This document shows, one piece after another, positions 8,434-16,050 of a stretch of DNA of 34,282 bases; the stretch's first letter is position 1; each line of letters starts with the position of its first letter. The notes below the pieces were generated by a model, which saw nothing but the letters and a program-made list of their open reading frames with translations, was not told the DNA's origin and searched no databases. The translations under genes and the position numbers were made by a program. Source of the DNA: an uncultured Acidobacteriia bacterium (GTDB taxonomy: Bacteria > Acidobacteriota > Terriglobia > Bryobacterales > Bryobacteraceae); the NCBI GenBank assembly GCA_903923395.1, contig CAIXXM010000099.1:1-34282 (forward strand), given 5' to 3'.

Positions 8434-11400
8434 TGGCTGTTTCTCCCTGGTGTTTTTTGTACTGCGAAGTATCGGGCAAGGTCGCTGCGGCGGGTGCGGA
8501 TGCGGTCGGCGATATCTTTCCCGGCCAGGGATTCCAGCCGGTTCCACTGTGCCGTTGCCACTGCCAGCCATTTTTGCTGCTCCTCTGCCGGTGCGGCCTC
8601 CGCTTCGATCAGAGCCGCGCGCCAGGCATGGAGCGGATGGATTTCAAAATCAGTGAACGGACCGAGGGCGGCCAATGCCTCCGGCCGTTTTTTTGACTTC
8701 AACCACGCTTCCGCCAGGGTGAGACGGTAGGAGAGCCGCTCCCCGCGCGAAGTGCCGGCGGGCAGCGGAGGCAGGGACGGCAACCATTTCTCCAGCGTGG
8801 ACCCATCCGTTTTTCTGGCTTGCACTGCGATCAAGATATTCTGCGCTACTGCCCGGCCATCTCCGCTGGTCAGTGCTCCCTGCAGCGAACGAATGCGCGC
8901 CGGGTCTGCGGACGCTGATTTTGCGTGATACGAAAGCTGAATCCGGCGCAAGGCCTTGACCGTTGGCCAGTTCCCTGCATCCGGGAGTGCACGGAGCTCG
9001 GCTTCCGCTGCCTCATACGCGCCGGTCTCCGCCAAATCGCTTGCCAAGTTGTCCCTTTGGTACCAAGACATATTGTCGATATTGCTGTTGTGTGCGAGAT
9101 CAATCGCATAGCGGTTGGTTCGAACCGCATCAGCGTATCTTCCCGCCTGCGACTCAAAAATCGCCTGCGTCCCGAACACAAGAACCTGGCACGGCGGCAT
9201 ATCTTCGCCAGCATGCAGGCAATACTCTTTTGCCTGTGCCAAAGCCGTTAGCCCCGCCTCGACCTTACCCTGCTCCCGCAAGGCAGCTGACAATTGCACG
9301 GCCGTACCCGCTGCCCGCTTATACAGGCCGCGCTTTGCATGGAAGCGGGTCAGTGCGTCAAAGTCCTTTTCCGCTTCAGCGAAATCGCCCTGGGTGGTCT
9401 TCAGATAGCCAAGCAGGGTGCGGGCATCATTGATCATCTGCTCATCCTGCGCGGCCACGGCCAAACGGTATGACTCCCCGCCGTATTCCAGTGCTTTGTC
9501 GTATTCTTTGCGGAAAAGGGCCGCCGAGGCGAGCGTATCGAAACCTCTGGCCAGTGCCATTTCCACGCCGCCGTCTCTGGCCAGTTGCAGGCCCCTTTTG
9601 GCATAGACCTCCACGGAGTTCATATCCGCCGAGGTGGTTGTGAGCAAAGTGGCCAGGCGCAGGTTGGCCTCCGCCTCCTCATAGACGTCATGGCTGAGTT
9701 GCGCGCGTTGGATGACTGTGTTGAAGATCTGGGTCGCCTGGGGGGTGTCGTTGCTCCAGAGCACCAGTCCCATGACATAGAGGGCATGAGTTTCTCCCTC
9801 GATGTTGTGATTTTCACGGTAAAGCCCCGCGATCTTCCGGAGCATTTCCAGATGTTTCGCAGGGTCTTGTTCGAACATGCCGAGTTTCGAAAGCGCGTAA
9901 GGGGACTGGGATGCATACTCTTGCCAGATTGCCCGTCCCTTGAGGCGTTGCGCTGAGTCTTCATACTCGCGGCCCAGATCGAACCTGGCGAACATCCTGT
10001 CTTCCGGAGCGGCGCTGGCGGCGAGTTCCTCAAAAATGGCCGTCGCCTTGGCATGCTGCGCAAGAACGCGGTACTCGACAGCCTCACAGAACTTTCGGGT
10101 TCGCGCATCCACCCTGCGGATCAGGTCAGGCGCATTGGCGGCAAGGGCAGCTTCGCGGGCTTTGCCTTTCATACCAGCCTCAAGCCACGCCAAAGCCAGG
10201 CGGGCGTGCGCTTCGGCATAGTCCGGCGAAATCTTGACCGCTTCCTGCAGATGGATCGCGGCCATGTAAGGAGCTTGCGAAAAGTAGCTCTTCACGCCCT
10301 GTGCAAAGGCAATTCTGGCATCTTGCGGCGGTTCAGGATGCCGCAGAGTAAACGCATAGACGAGGCCCAGCAGCGCGACCGCTGCCACAGCGGCGGTGAA
10401 CAGCACCTTGGCGTAGGAGTGCCAGGCCGGTACATCCAGCGCAGCCAGGACCTGATTCGCATCCTGATACCGCTTCACCCGCGTGGATGCCAAACAACGG
10501 ATGACGATATTCCTCAGCTTGCGGCTCAACCCGGCCCGCTGCAAGACATCGAAAGGCTGGCCGGCGACATACCTCTTGCCGGTGAGCATCTCATGCATCG
10601 TGACACCAAGGGCATACACATCCACCACCGGCGCGGGCACGCTCGACTGGGTTTGATCCGGATCCATGTAGGCAGGTGTGCCAGGAATGCCGCCCGCGCG
10701 CGTCACATCTTCGTCAGGAGCCGCAGAGGACGGACGCGCCAGCCCGAAATCCATAATCACGGCCCGAACGGAACCGTCGGCTTCCGGGACCAGAACGACG
10801 TTCGCAGGTTTGAAATCGCGATGCACGATACCAAGGCTGTGAATCGCGCCCAGGCCGGACGCCATCTGCCGGATGATCGGCAGCGCTTCCGCCTCCGTCA
10901 TCACCTGCGGTGCCAGGGGCTGCACCATCGTGCGGGTCTCGGTTTCCTCCGTCATACCGGAACCGGCGGGAATTCCGGGCTTCGGGCGCAAGCGGTCAGA
11001 GAGCAACTGACCGTGCAGCATCTCCATCGTAAGAAAGAGACGGCCACGTGTGCTGCCGTGACGCCCTACATCGAACACACGGCAAACGTTGGGATGGGCC
11101 ACACGCAGAGCAACCCGGACTTCCCGTTCAAATCGGCTGTCGGCATCGCTTCCTGAGATATCGGCCCGAATGGTCTTGAGGGCAATGGAGTTGCGACCGG
11201 CTAACTGGCAGTCATCCACTTCATAGACTTCGCCCATGCCGCCCGCGCCTAGAAAGCGACGCACAGAATATCGTCCGCCAACCAGATCCCCAGCGGCGAA
11301 TATACGGTCGGGTTCCGAAAAGGACCGCCAATCGCTTTCCAGCATTTCACCCGGTTCGGTAAGCAGGGCCTGGCCATAGGCAAGAACATAGTCCTGCAAT

Positions 11401-11543
11401 TCCGGGCGGTGCTGCGCCACTTCCTCGCGCAACCATTCGTACATGCGCGTGGAACTAAATAATCCGGAAGGGAAAGCCCGCGCTTCTTCCAGCTTTTGTT
11501 TCAGCCATTCCCAGTTTTCCGGGGTGGGGAGCGGCAGGCTCAT
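8430..11543 (-). CDS. Membrane Ser/Thr protein kinase with TPR sensor domain
   Basis: Hanks-type transmembrane kinase, 1037 residues. The order is: N-terminal ~85-residue helical segment; kinase domain (about 88-370) with GAGGMGEVY glycine loop (99-107), ATP lysine K123 in ALKT, catalytic HRDFKPANVV with D243, and DFG at 265-267; one transmembrane helix (about 379-400); then a long C-terminal region of TPR-like helical repeats predicted outside the inner membrane. The activation-segment end reads GTPAYMDPDQ where most homologues have APEQ, an unusual Glu-to-Asp change. I start at ATG 11543, which shares one base with the sigma factor TGA; a TTG immediately upstream would add one residue. It is co-transcribed with the sigma factor, so it likely modulates that factor or acts in the same pathway. 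Many acidobacterial genomes carry numerous such pairs. Confidence 0.93.
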   Translation of the reverse strand: MSLPLPTPENWEWLKQKLEEARAFPSGLFSSTRMYEWLREEVAQHRPELQDYVLAYGQALLTEPGEMLESDWRSFSEPDRIFAAGDLVGGRYSVRRFLGAGGMGEVYEVDDCQLAGRNSIALKTIRADISGSDADSRFEREVRVALRVAHPNVCRVFDVGRHGSTRGRLFLTMEMLHGQLLSDRLRPKPGIPAGSGMTEETETRTMVQPLAPQVMTEAEALPIIRQMASGLGAIHSLGIVHRDFKPANVVLVPEADGSVRAVIMDFGLARPSSAAPDEDVTRAGGIPGTPAYMDPDQTQSSVPAPVVDVYALGVTMHEMLTGKRYVAGQPFDVLQRAGLSRKLRNIVIRCLASTRVKRYQDANQVLAALDVPAWHSYAKVLFTAAVAAVALLGLVYAFTLRHPEPPQDARIAFAQGVKSYFSQAPYMAAIHLQEAVKISPDYAEAHARLALAWLEAGMKGKAREAALAANAPDLIRRVDARTRKFCEAVEYRVLAQHAKATAIFEELAASAAPEDRMFARFDLGREYEDSAQRLKGRAIWQEYASQSPYALSKLGMFEQDPAKHLEMLRKIAGLYRENHNIEGETHALYVMGLVLWSNDTPQATQIFNTVIQRAQLSHDVYEEAEANLRLATLLTTTSADMNSVEVYAKRGLQLARDGGVEMALARGFDTLASAALFRKEYDKALEYGGESYRLAVAAQDEQMINDARTLLGYLKTTQGDFAEAEKDFDALTRFHAKRGLYKRAAGTAVQLSAALREQGKVEAGLTALAQAKEYCLHAGEDMPPCQVLVFGTQAIFESQAGRYADAVRTNRYAIDLAHNSNIDNMSWYQRDNLASDLAETGAYEAAEAELRALPDAGNWPTVKALRRIQLSYHAKSASADPARIRSLQGALTSGDGRAVAQNILIAVQARKTDGSTLEKWLPSLPPLPAGTSRGERLSYRLTLAEAWLKSKKRPEALAALGPFTDFEIHPLHAWRAALIEAEAAPAEEQQKWLAVATAQWNRLESLAGKDIADRIRTRRSDLARYFAVQKTPGRNSQ

Positions 11544-12178
11544 CAAGGCTTTCCTTTCCCGGCCCCTGGCAGAGGAACGCCGCTCATATCGGCGCGCAGC
11601 CAGTTCATACAGGCGAAGATATCCCGCTTGACGGTGCGCAGGCTGTAATTGAGGTGCGCTGCCACTTCCTCCTGCTTTAATCCCAGAATCTGTGTGAGTT
11701 CGATCACTTTTGCGCCCCGTGGATCGAATTTCTCCAGCCGTTCGAGCGAACGGTCCAAGGCAAGTAACTCCTCAGAAACCTGCTGCGTGATGGCAACACC
11801 GGGGAGCAGATCTTCCACTTCCAGCCCCAGTTTTTTTCTGCGCGCATGATCTACAAGAATATTGCGCATCATCAGGCTGCATGTCTTGTAAAAGTGTGCG
11901 CTATCTTCCCATTCGACGGTGCGCGCACAGCGGATCAGCTTCAATGCGACTTCATTCGCCAGGGCGGTGGCCTGCAAAGTATGGTCTTTGCGTTCGGCAC
12001 GCATCCGGATACCGGCCATTTTTCTCAATTGGTTGTACACAAGTTCGAAAAGATGGTCCTCGGCGCCCTCCCGGCCACCCCGCACTTCGAGCAAGCAGCG
12101 GGTGACCGAATCTCCTAGAGCGGCTTCGGGAACAGGCGGTGAACTGTCGTCTCGTCGTTCCGTCACAGGCGAACGCAT
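11543..12178 (-). CDS. ECF-like sigma-70 factor, TIGR02999 type
   Basis: Alternative RNA polymerase sigma factor, 211 residues. Region 2 is visible in EDHLFELVYNQLRKMA and in DSAHFYKTCSLMMRNILVDHARRKK, and region 4 in LTQILGLKQEEVAAHLNYSLRTVKRDI, a helix-turn-helix for -35 recognition. The motif ATALANEVALKLI matches the QPTALVHEAYLRL signature of this family in a diverged form. The N-terminal ~25 residues are a flexible extension. The stop codon overlaps the start of the downstream kinase (TGATG). No anti-sigma factor is visible, so regulation by the kinase is plausible, as proposed for ECF factors linked to Ser/Thr kinases. A perfect inverted repeat sits two bases upstream of its start codon. 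Confidence 0.92.
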   Translation of the reverse strand: MRSPVTERRDDSSPPVPEAALGDSVTRCLLEVRGGREGAEDHLFELVYNQLRKMAGIRMRAERKDHTLQATALANEVALKLIRCARTVEWEDSAHFYKTCSLMMRNILVDHARRKKLGLEVEDLLPGVAITQQVSEELLALDRSLERLEKFDPRGAKVIELTQILGLKQEEVAAHLNYSLRTVKRDIFACMNWLRADMSGVPLPGAGKGKP

Positions 12179-12180
12179 GG

Positions 12181-12200
12181 ATTAGTGAGCCAGCACTAAT
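12181..12200 (-). promoter_or_regulatory. Palindrome directly upstream of the sigma factor start
   Basis: ATTAGTG (12181-12187) and CACTAAT (12194-12200) form a perfect 7-bp inverted repeat around six bases, ending two bases before the ATG at 12178. No Shine-Dalgarno lies between it and the start. It could be an operator for a dimeric regulator or an mRNA hairpin limiting ribosome access. TAGTAT on the minus strand just upstream could serve as a -10 element. Confidence 0.5.
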
Positions 12201-12272
12201 ACTAGCGTAAGAAGCAAGAAGAAACAGACAAGGTTTTACGGAAAAAATGAAGTTAGCGAACGGTTAGAGGGA

Positions 12273-12575
12273 TTAAAGGTACGCCATGGACTTCACGCCG
12301 GAGATATCAAACCGGCGCCGGCAGCGCAGATTCTTGCACATCGCCTGGTTATCCACCAGCACCATGTAACTGGCCGCCTTCGCGAACTTCGCGCGGTCCC
12401 GCTCATCGGCACCGCCCGGAATCCGCTCCTTCTTGGTGCGAACAACCCAGGACAGTTCATAACTGTCCTGGGTTCTGCAGTAAGGGCAATTTAGAACCGC
12501 GGGTTTCCTGGCCTGCGATTCCGTATAAAACAAACGCTCATCCACTGGAGTTACCGCCCGCTCAGCGGGACCCAC
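12273..12575 (-). CDS. Small zinc-ribbon-like protein
   Basis: Conserved-looking 100-residue cytoplasmic protein without a recognised function. Two cysteine pairs, C30-x2-C33 (LNCPYCRTQD) and C80-x4-C85 (MCKNLRCRRRF), probably bind one zinc ion. They bracket a basic middle part (RTKKERIPGGADERDRAKFAK). The drawn start is a GTG that overlaps the citrate synthase gene by 25 nt; a second GTG at 12545 would start after the citrate synthase stop and cannot be excluded. It is the last gene of the skp-gltA operon. A short zinc-binding adaptor or RNA-binding protein is possible, but that is guesswork. Confidence 0.7.
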   Translation of the reverse strand: MGPAERAVTPVDERLFYTESQARKPAVLNCPYCRTQDSYELSWVVRTKKERIPGGADERDRAKFAKAASYMVLVDNQAMCKNLRCRRRFDISGVKSMAYL

Positions 12576-13687
12576 ACCATGCCATCCGCATTGCCCTTGT
12601 ACTCGGCACGCGGGCGGATCAGGCGGTTGTTGTGGTACTGCTCCAGCACGTGCGCCGTCCAGCCGGACATACGGCTGACAGCGAAGATCGGAGTGAACAG
12701 ATCAATTGGAATCCCAAGAGAGTAATAGGCAGAAGCGGAGTAGAAATCCACGTTCGGATTCAGCTTCTTCTCGCCCTTCACGGTCTCTTCCACACGGCTG
12801 GACATCAGGTAGAGTTCTTCATGCCCCGTGCGCTTGCCCAGTTCCTCCGAAAGAACGCGGAGGTGGGTGGCGCGGGGATCTTCCGTGCGGTAAACGCGGT
12901 GACCGAAGCCGGGGATCTTCACCTTGCGCGCGAACATGTCATGCACGCGTTCCACGGCTTTGTCCGACGAGCCGACTTCCAGCAGCATCTTGATCACTTC
13001 CTCATTCGCACCGCCATGCAGCGGTCCTTTGAGTGCCCCGATGGCGGAGGTAACCGCAGAGTAGATGTCAGAAAGTGTTGCCGCCGTCACGCGCGCCGCG
13101 AAGGTGGACGCATTGAGTTCATGATCCGCATGCAGCGTGAGGGCCACGTCGAAGGCGCGTTCCATCACGTCATCCGGCTTCTTGCCCGTCAGGCAATAGA
13201 GGAAGTTCGCGGCAAAATTCAGCGACGGGTCCGCGGCGAGCACCGGCAGACCTTTGCGCAGACGGTCAAATGTGGTGACGATGGTGGAAGTCTGCGCCAT
13301 GAGCTTGATCGCCTTCAGGCGGTTTGCTTCCGGCGAAGAGTCTTTCGCGATTGGATCGTAGAGACTCAGCATCGACACCGCGGTGCGGAGAACATCCATG
13401 GGCGAACAAGTTCCCACGGACTGCAGGAAGGCTGTCACCTGCTCCGGAATCGCGGCGTTTGCAATGAGAGCCGCCTTCAAACCGGCGAGTTCGGCTTGCT
13501 GGGGCAGCTTGCCGGTCCACAACAGCCAGATGGTCTCTTCGAAAGTGGCGTTCTGCGCCAGGGTATGAATGTTGTAGCCCCGGTAACTCAGGACACCTTC
13601 ATATCCATCGATGTAACAAATCTCTGACTCGCCTGCAACGACGCCTTCCAAACCTGCGCCGGTGGTGGTTGTAGTGGGTGAACTCAT
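12551..13687 (-). CDS. gltA: Citrate synthase
   Basis: Condenses acetyl-CoA and oxaloacetate to citrate at the entry to the TCA cycle. The 378-residue protein is of the short, dimeric type seen in Gram-positive bacteria and archaea (citZ-like) rather than the long hexameric E. coli type. The catalytic residues are visible: H224 in GPLHGGANEE, H263 in GFGHRVYR and D314 in NPNVDFYSA; H186/H189 in LHADHELNAS contribute to oxaloacetate binding. A 2-methylcitrate synthase (PrpC) has similar motifs and length, but no prp genes lie nearby. It follows a membrane protein gene with a 15-nt gap and overlaps the zinc-ribbon gene, making it the third gene of a minus-strand operon. Confidence 0.92.
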   Translation of the reverse strand: MSSPTTTTTGAGLEGVVAGESEICYIDGYEGVLSYRGYNIHTLAQNATFEETIWLLWTGKLPQQAELAGLKAALIANAAIPEQVTAFLQSVGTCSPMDVLRTAVSMLSLYDPIAKDSSPEANRLKAIKLMAQTSTIVTTFDRLRKGLPVLAADPSLNFAANFLYCLTGKKPDDVMERAFDVALTLHADHELNASTFAARVTAATLSDIYSAVTSAIGALKGPLHGGANEEVIKMLLEVGSSDKAVERVHDMFARKVKIPGFGHRVYRTEDPRATHLRVLSEELGKRTGHEELYLMSSRVEETVKGEKKLNPNVDFYSASAYYSLGIPIDLFTPIFAVSRMSGWTAHVLEQYHNNRLIRPRAEYKGNADGMVWVPLSGR

Positions 13688-13702
13688 GTCGGTTATTCCA
13701 GT

Positions 13703-14206
13703 CTATTTCAGCAGTGGTTTTCGCAGCTGCCCGAGCGTACGGTGCAGCATGATCTGATACGGAGTTTGGTGGGGACAGATGGGGTAAGGGGCGAAACTGA
13801 TGCCGTCGGGCGACTTGTCGACCCACAGCTTTTCTTCCCGTGTTTTGCTGACCTGCACCGTAATCAAAACGCCGCTCTGACAGCCCTCGCTGTCTGAGAT
13901 GCTCAAAACGGTAAGGTCGGGAGGATTGTTTTTCGTGTTGCCCCAGTCACCCTGGAACTTTTCAAACGAGTAGCCTTTGCAAGGCTTCTGGGAGGTGCAG
14001 CCCCAAATGCGGTAGGCTCCGGCGAGATCACCCTGCCGGAGGGAAGTCAGGAAGTCCTTGACCAGGCCTTCCTGCTTGTGAAATTCGAAGAGATACCAGC
14101 CGAGAGAACCGAGCAGAAGGACGGAAACCAGCGTAATGATGGTTGTGAGGATGATGCGGGTCCGCTTCTCCTCGCCATCGCCGTATTGCTCGAGGTAGCC
14201 GCCCAT
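13703..14206 (-). CDS. Single-pass membrane protein of unknown function
   Basis: A 167-residue protein with a short cytoplasmic tail (MGGYLEQYGDGEEKRTR), one transmembrane helix at about residues 18-40, and a ~125-residue domain predicted to be extracytoplasmic. That domain contains four cysteines (WGCTSQKPCKGYSF, SEGCQSGV and YPICPHQT) that could form disulfides. The layout, a membrane anchor followed by a small domain starting KDFLTSLRQGDLAGAYRIW, resembles DUF4878-like or NTF2-like periplasmic domains, but the match is by eye only. GGAGCGGG upstream serves as ribosome site. It lies 25 nt after the skp stop and 15 nt before gltA. Confidence 0.75.
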   Translation of the reverse strand: MGGYLEQYGDGEEKRTRIILTTIITLVSVLLLGSLGWYLFEFHKQEGLVKDFLTSLRQGDLAGAYRIWGCTSQKPCKGYSFEKFQGDWGNTKNNPPDLTVLSISDSEGCQSGVLITVQVSKTREEKLWVDKSPDGISFAPYPICPHQTPYQIMLHRTLGQLRKPLLK

Positions 14207-14231
14207 AGTTTCCCGCTCCGTTCGAAGTGAA

Positions 14232-14744
14232 CTACTTCTTTACAGGGTTCGCCTTGTCGTAGGCCGCAATCACGTCATTGGTGATTTCGAGCGCAGGCTT
14301 GAAGTAAATGGTCTGGCTCACGTCCACAACCATATCGAGCCCTTTTTCCGCCGCCAGCTTTTCAACCACAGCCTTCATCTTCGCGCCGGCCTTGGTGAGG
14401 ATGTCATTGCGGTCGGCATCCACATCGGTCTGGAGGTCTTGCTGCAAGCGCTGCAAGTCACGTTCCTTGCGCTGGCCCTGCGCCTGCAAATCGGCGGCAG
14501 CCTGCGGGGTGATCTTTGCATTGCCCAGCTGGGTGCTGATGGATTGCAGATCCTGCTGCAGCTTCACCAGTGCGTCCTGCCGGGACTTGTACTTCGCCGC
14601 AAGTTCATCGGAAGCCTTCTTGATTTCCGCGGTCTTCAGGATGGCGTCCTGAACGTTGACAATACCGACCTTCACCTGTGCCGCAGCAAGGCCGGTCATG
14701 ACGAGACAAAGCAATCCAGCGCGGACTGCCAAAGAACGAAGCAT
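14232..14744 (-). CDS. skp: Periplasmic chaperone, OmpH/Skp family
   Basis: Outer-membrane-protein chaperone that holds unfolded porins in the periplasm. I start at ATG 14744 because it gives a proper signal peptide (MLRSLAVRAGLLCLVMTGLAAAQ), with AGGAG about 13 nt upstream; the frame continues 84 nt further but without a secretion signal. The 170-residue length matches Skp. After the signal the family pattern KVGIVNVQDAILKTAEIKKA is followed by a long charged coiled coil (about residues 40-130, rich in Gln, Lys, Asp) and a C-terminal strand region (LDMVVDVSQTIYFKPALEIT). It opens the operon leading to gltA and is divergent from the second sigma factor across a 164-bp gap in which I see no convincing promoter. 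Confidence 0.88.
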   Translation of the reverse strand: MLRSLAVRAGLLCLVMTGLAAAQVKVGIVNVQDAILKTAEIKKASDELAAKYKSRQDALVKLQQDLQSISTQLGNAKITPQAAADLQAQGQRKERDLQRLQQDLQTDVDADRNDILTKAGAKMKAVVEKLAAEKGLDMVVDVSQTIYFKPALEITNDVIAAYDKANPVKK

Positions 14745-14908
14745 ATGAAAAACGAGACTCCTCTGAAGTTGGAAACCTTCAGCGTACCATAGGTTCCCAA
14801 AATGGGCTGAGTGGATGAAATCTGACATCGAAGTGCATTTTTTTTGAATTGGAGTGATCGATTCAGACGCACAATCGCGTTTGTAGTCTTTGGGGAGTTG
14901 TTTGCCGC

Positions 14909-15481
14909 ATGATGATGACTATGCCGCAGGACATCACGGAGTTGCTCGTGAACTGGAGCCAGGGAGACCGCGCGTCGCTTGACCACTTGACTGAGCTGCT
15001 GTACGACGAACTCCGCCGTCTGGCCGCCGCGCACCTTCGGAGGGGTGGCGTGGAACTGGAGACCATCCAGCCGACGGCGCTGGTCCATGAGGCCTACCTC
15101 AAACTGGCGGGCCAGAAAGAACTGGAGTTCCAAAACAGGGCCCAGTTCTTCGGCCTCGCCGCCCAAGTGATGCGCACCATTCTGGTGGACCACGCCCGCA
15201 GCCGCATGGCAGCGAAGCGCGGCGGCGGCGGTGTGGCGGTTACACTTGGCGACGATCTGGCGGCGAATCAGGAAGCGCCTGACATTCTGGCGCTCCACGA
15301 AGCGCTGCAGGAACTGGAGCAACTCGATGAGCGGAAGGCCCGGATCATTGAAATGCGCTACTTCGCGGGCATGACCGCGGACGAGATCGCCGGCGTGCTG
15401 GAGGTTTCCGTGGCCACCATCGGACGGGACTTGCGCATGGCCCACGCCTGGCTGCACCGGCAGATGAAAGCCGGCGCGTAA
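14909..15481 (+). CDS. ECF-like sigma-70 factor, TIGR02999 type (second copy)
   Basis: Alternative sigma factor of 190 residues. It carries the full family signature ETIQPTALVHEAYLKLAGQ, region 2 (FFGLAAQVMRTILVDHARSR) and a region 4 helix-turn-helix (MRYFAGMTADEIAGVLEVSVATIGRDLRMA, within about 150-180). GGGGAG at 14892-14897 lies 11 nt before the first of several clustered ATG codons (14909, 14912, 14915, 14921), so the exact start is uncertain by a few residues. Unlike the copy at 11543-12178, it is not directly followed by a kinase: 12 nt downstream begins a YcxB-like gene, and the kinase gene of this region points toward it from the opposite strand. No anti-sigma gene is visible. Confidence 0.93.
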   Translation: MMMTMPQDITELLVNWSQGDRASLDHLTELLYDELRRLAAAHLRRGGVELETIQPTALVHEAYLKLAGQKELEFQNRAQFFGLAAQVMRTILVDHARSRMAAKRGGGGVAVTLGDDLAANQEAPDILALHEALQELEQLDERKARIIEMRYFAGMTADEIAGVLEVSVATIGRDLRMAHAWLHRQMKAGA

Positions 15482-15493
15482 TACACTGGCCGG

Positions 15494-16024
15494 ATGCCGG
15501 ACATCGTATTGCGTGGAACCGTTTCCCGGAATGACTTGCTCCGGTTTCAATACTTCCACATCATGAGGCTGATCTGGCCGCTGGAGATCCTCACCGTCAC
15601 TTTGACGCTGGTGATGGTGCCGGCAATTCTGCTTTCTGACCGTATGTCTTTTTGGAAAGAGGGGTTGGAATTTTCCCCTTTCGTGCTGTGGACCCTCATG
15701 ATGAACGCCCTGCCCTGGTGGACGGGAGCCCGGCAGTACAAGACACAGGCCTATCTGCGGGAGCCCGTACGGTATACGTTTTCGGGCGATGGCGTGAGCG
15801 CGGCAGGAGAGAGCAGTTCCTGGACCATGGCGTGGGAAAACCTGAAGCGCGTGCGCGAAACCAAGACCCTTTTCGTTCTGTATCACGGCGCGAATGTGGG
15901 GGTGCTGGTGCCGAAGCACTTCTTTGAGAGCGCGGAGCAGATGGCGCAATGGCGCGCGCTGGTGGATGCCTCCGCACCGCAAAGCAAGATCCAGAAGCCC
16001 GGATGGCTCGCGGCTTTGTTTTGA
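15494..16024 (+). CDS. YcxB-like membrane protein
   Basis: A 176-residue protein with two adjacent hydrophobic segments (about residues 27-48, WPLEILTVTLTLVMVPAILL, and 62-79) and a C-terminal cytoplasmic domain. That domain has the YcxB pattern: WTMAWENLKRVRETKTLFVLYHG, then VLVPKHFFESAEQMAQWRALV, resembling the strand-helix arrangement of PH-like domains. The biochemical role of the family is unknown. Its start lies 12 nt after the sigma factor stop, which suggests a joint transcript, so it might act as a membrane partner of that sigma factor; this is inference. The ribosome site is weak, which would suit translational coupling. Confidence 0.75.
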   Translation: MPDIVLRGTVSRNDLLRFQYFHIMRLIWPLEILTVTLTLVMVPAILLSDRMSFWKEGLEFSPFVLWTLMMNALPWWTGARQYKTQAYLREPVRYTFSGDGVSAAGESSSWTMAWENLKRVRETKTLFVLYHGANVGVLVPKHFFESAEQMAQWRALVDASAPQSKIQKPGWLAALF

Positions 16025-16050
16025 AATAGCGCTAAACTCAGCGTATTGAC

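Noticed and set aside
10053-11156. Plus-strand open frame of 367 codons inside the first kinase gene
   Set aside because: Antisense to conserved kinase motifs; Arg/His-rich translation with no family features.
14745-14908. GGAACC-like -35 element and T-run in the skp/sigma divergent region
   Set aside because: No matching -10 at proper spacing, and the T-run (from 14838) has no hairpin before it.
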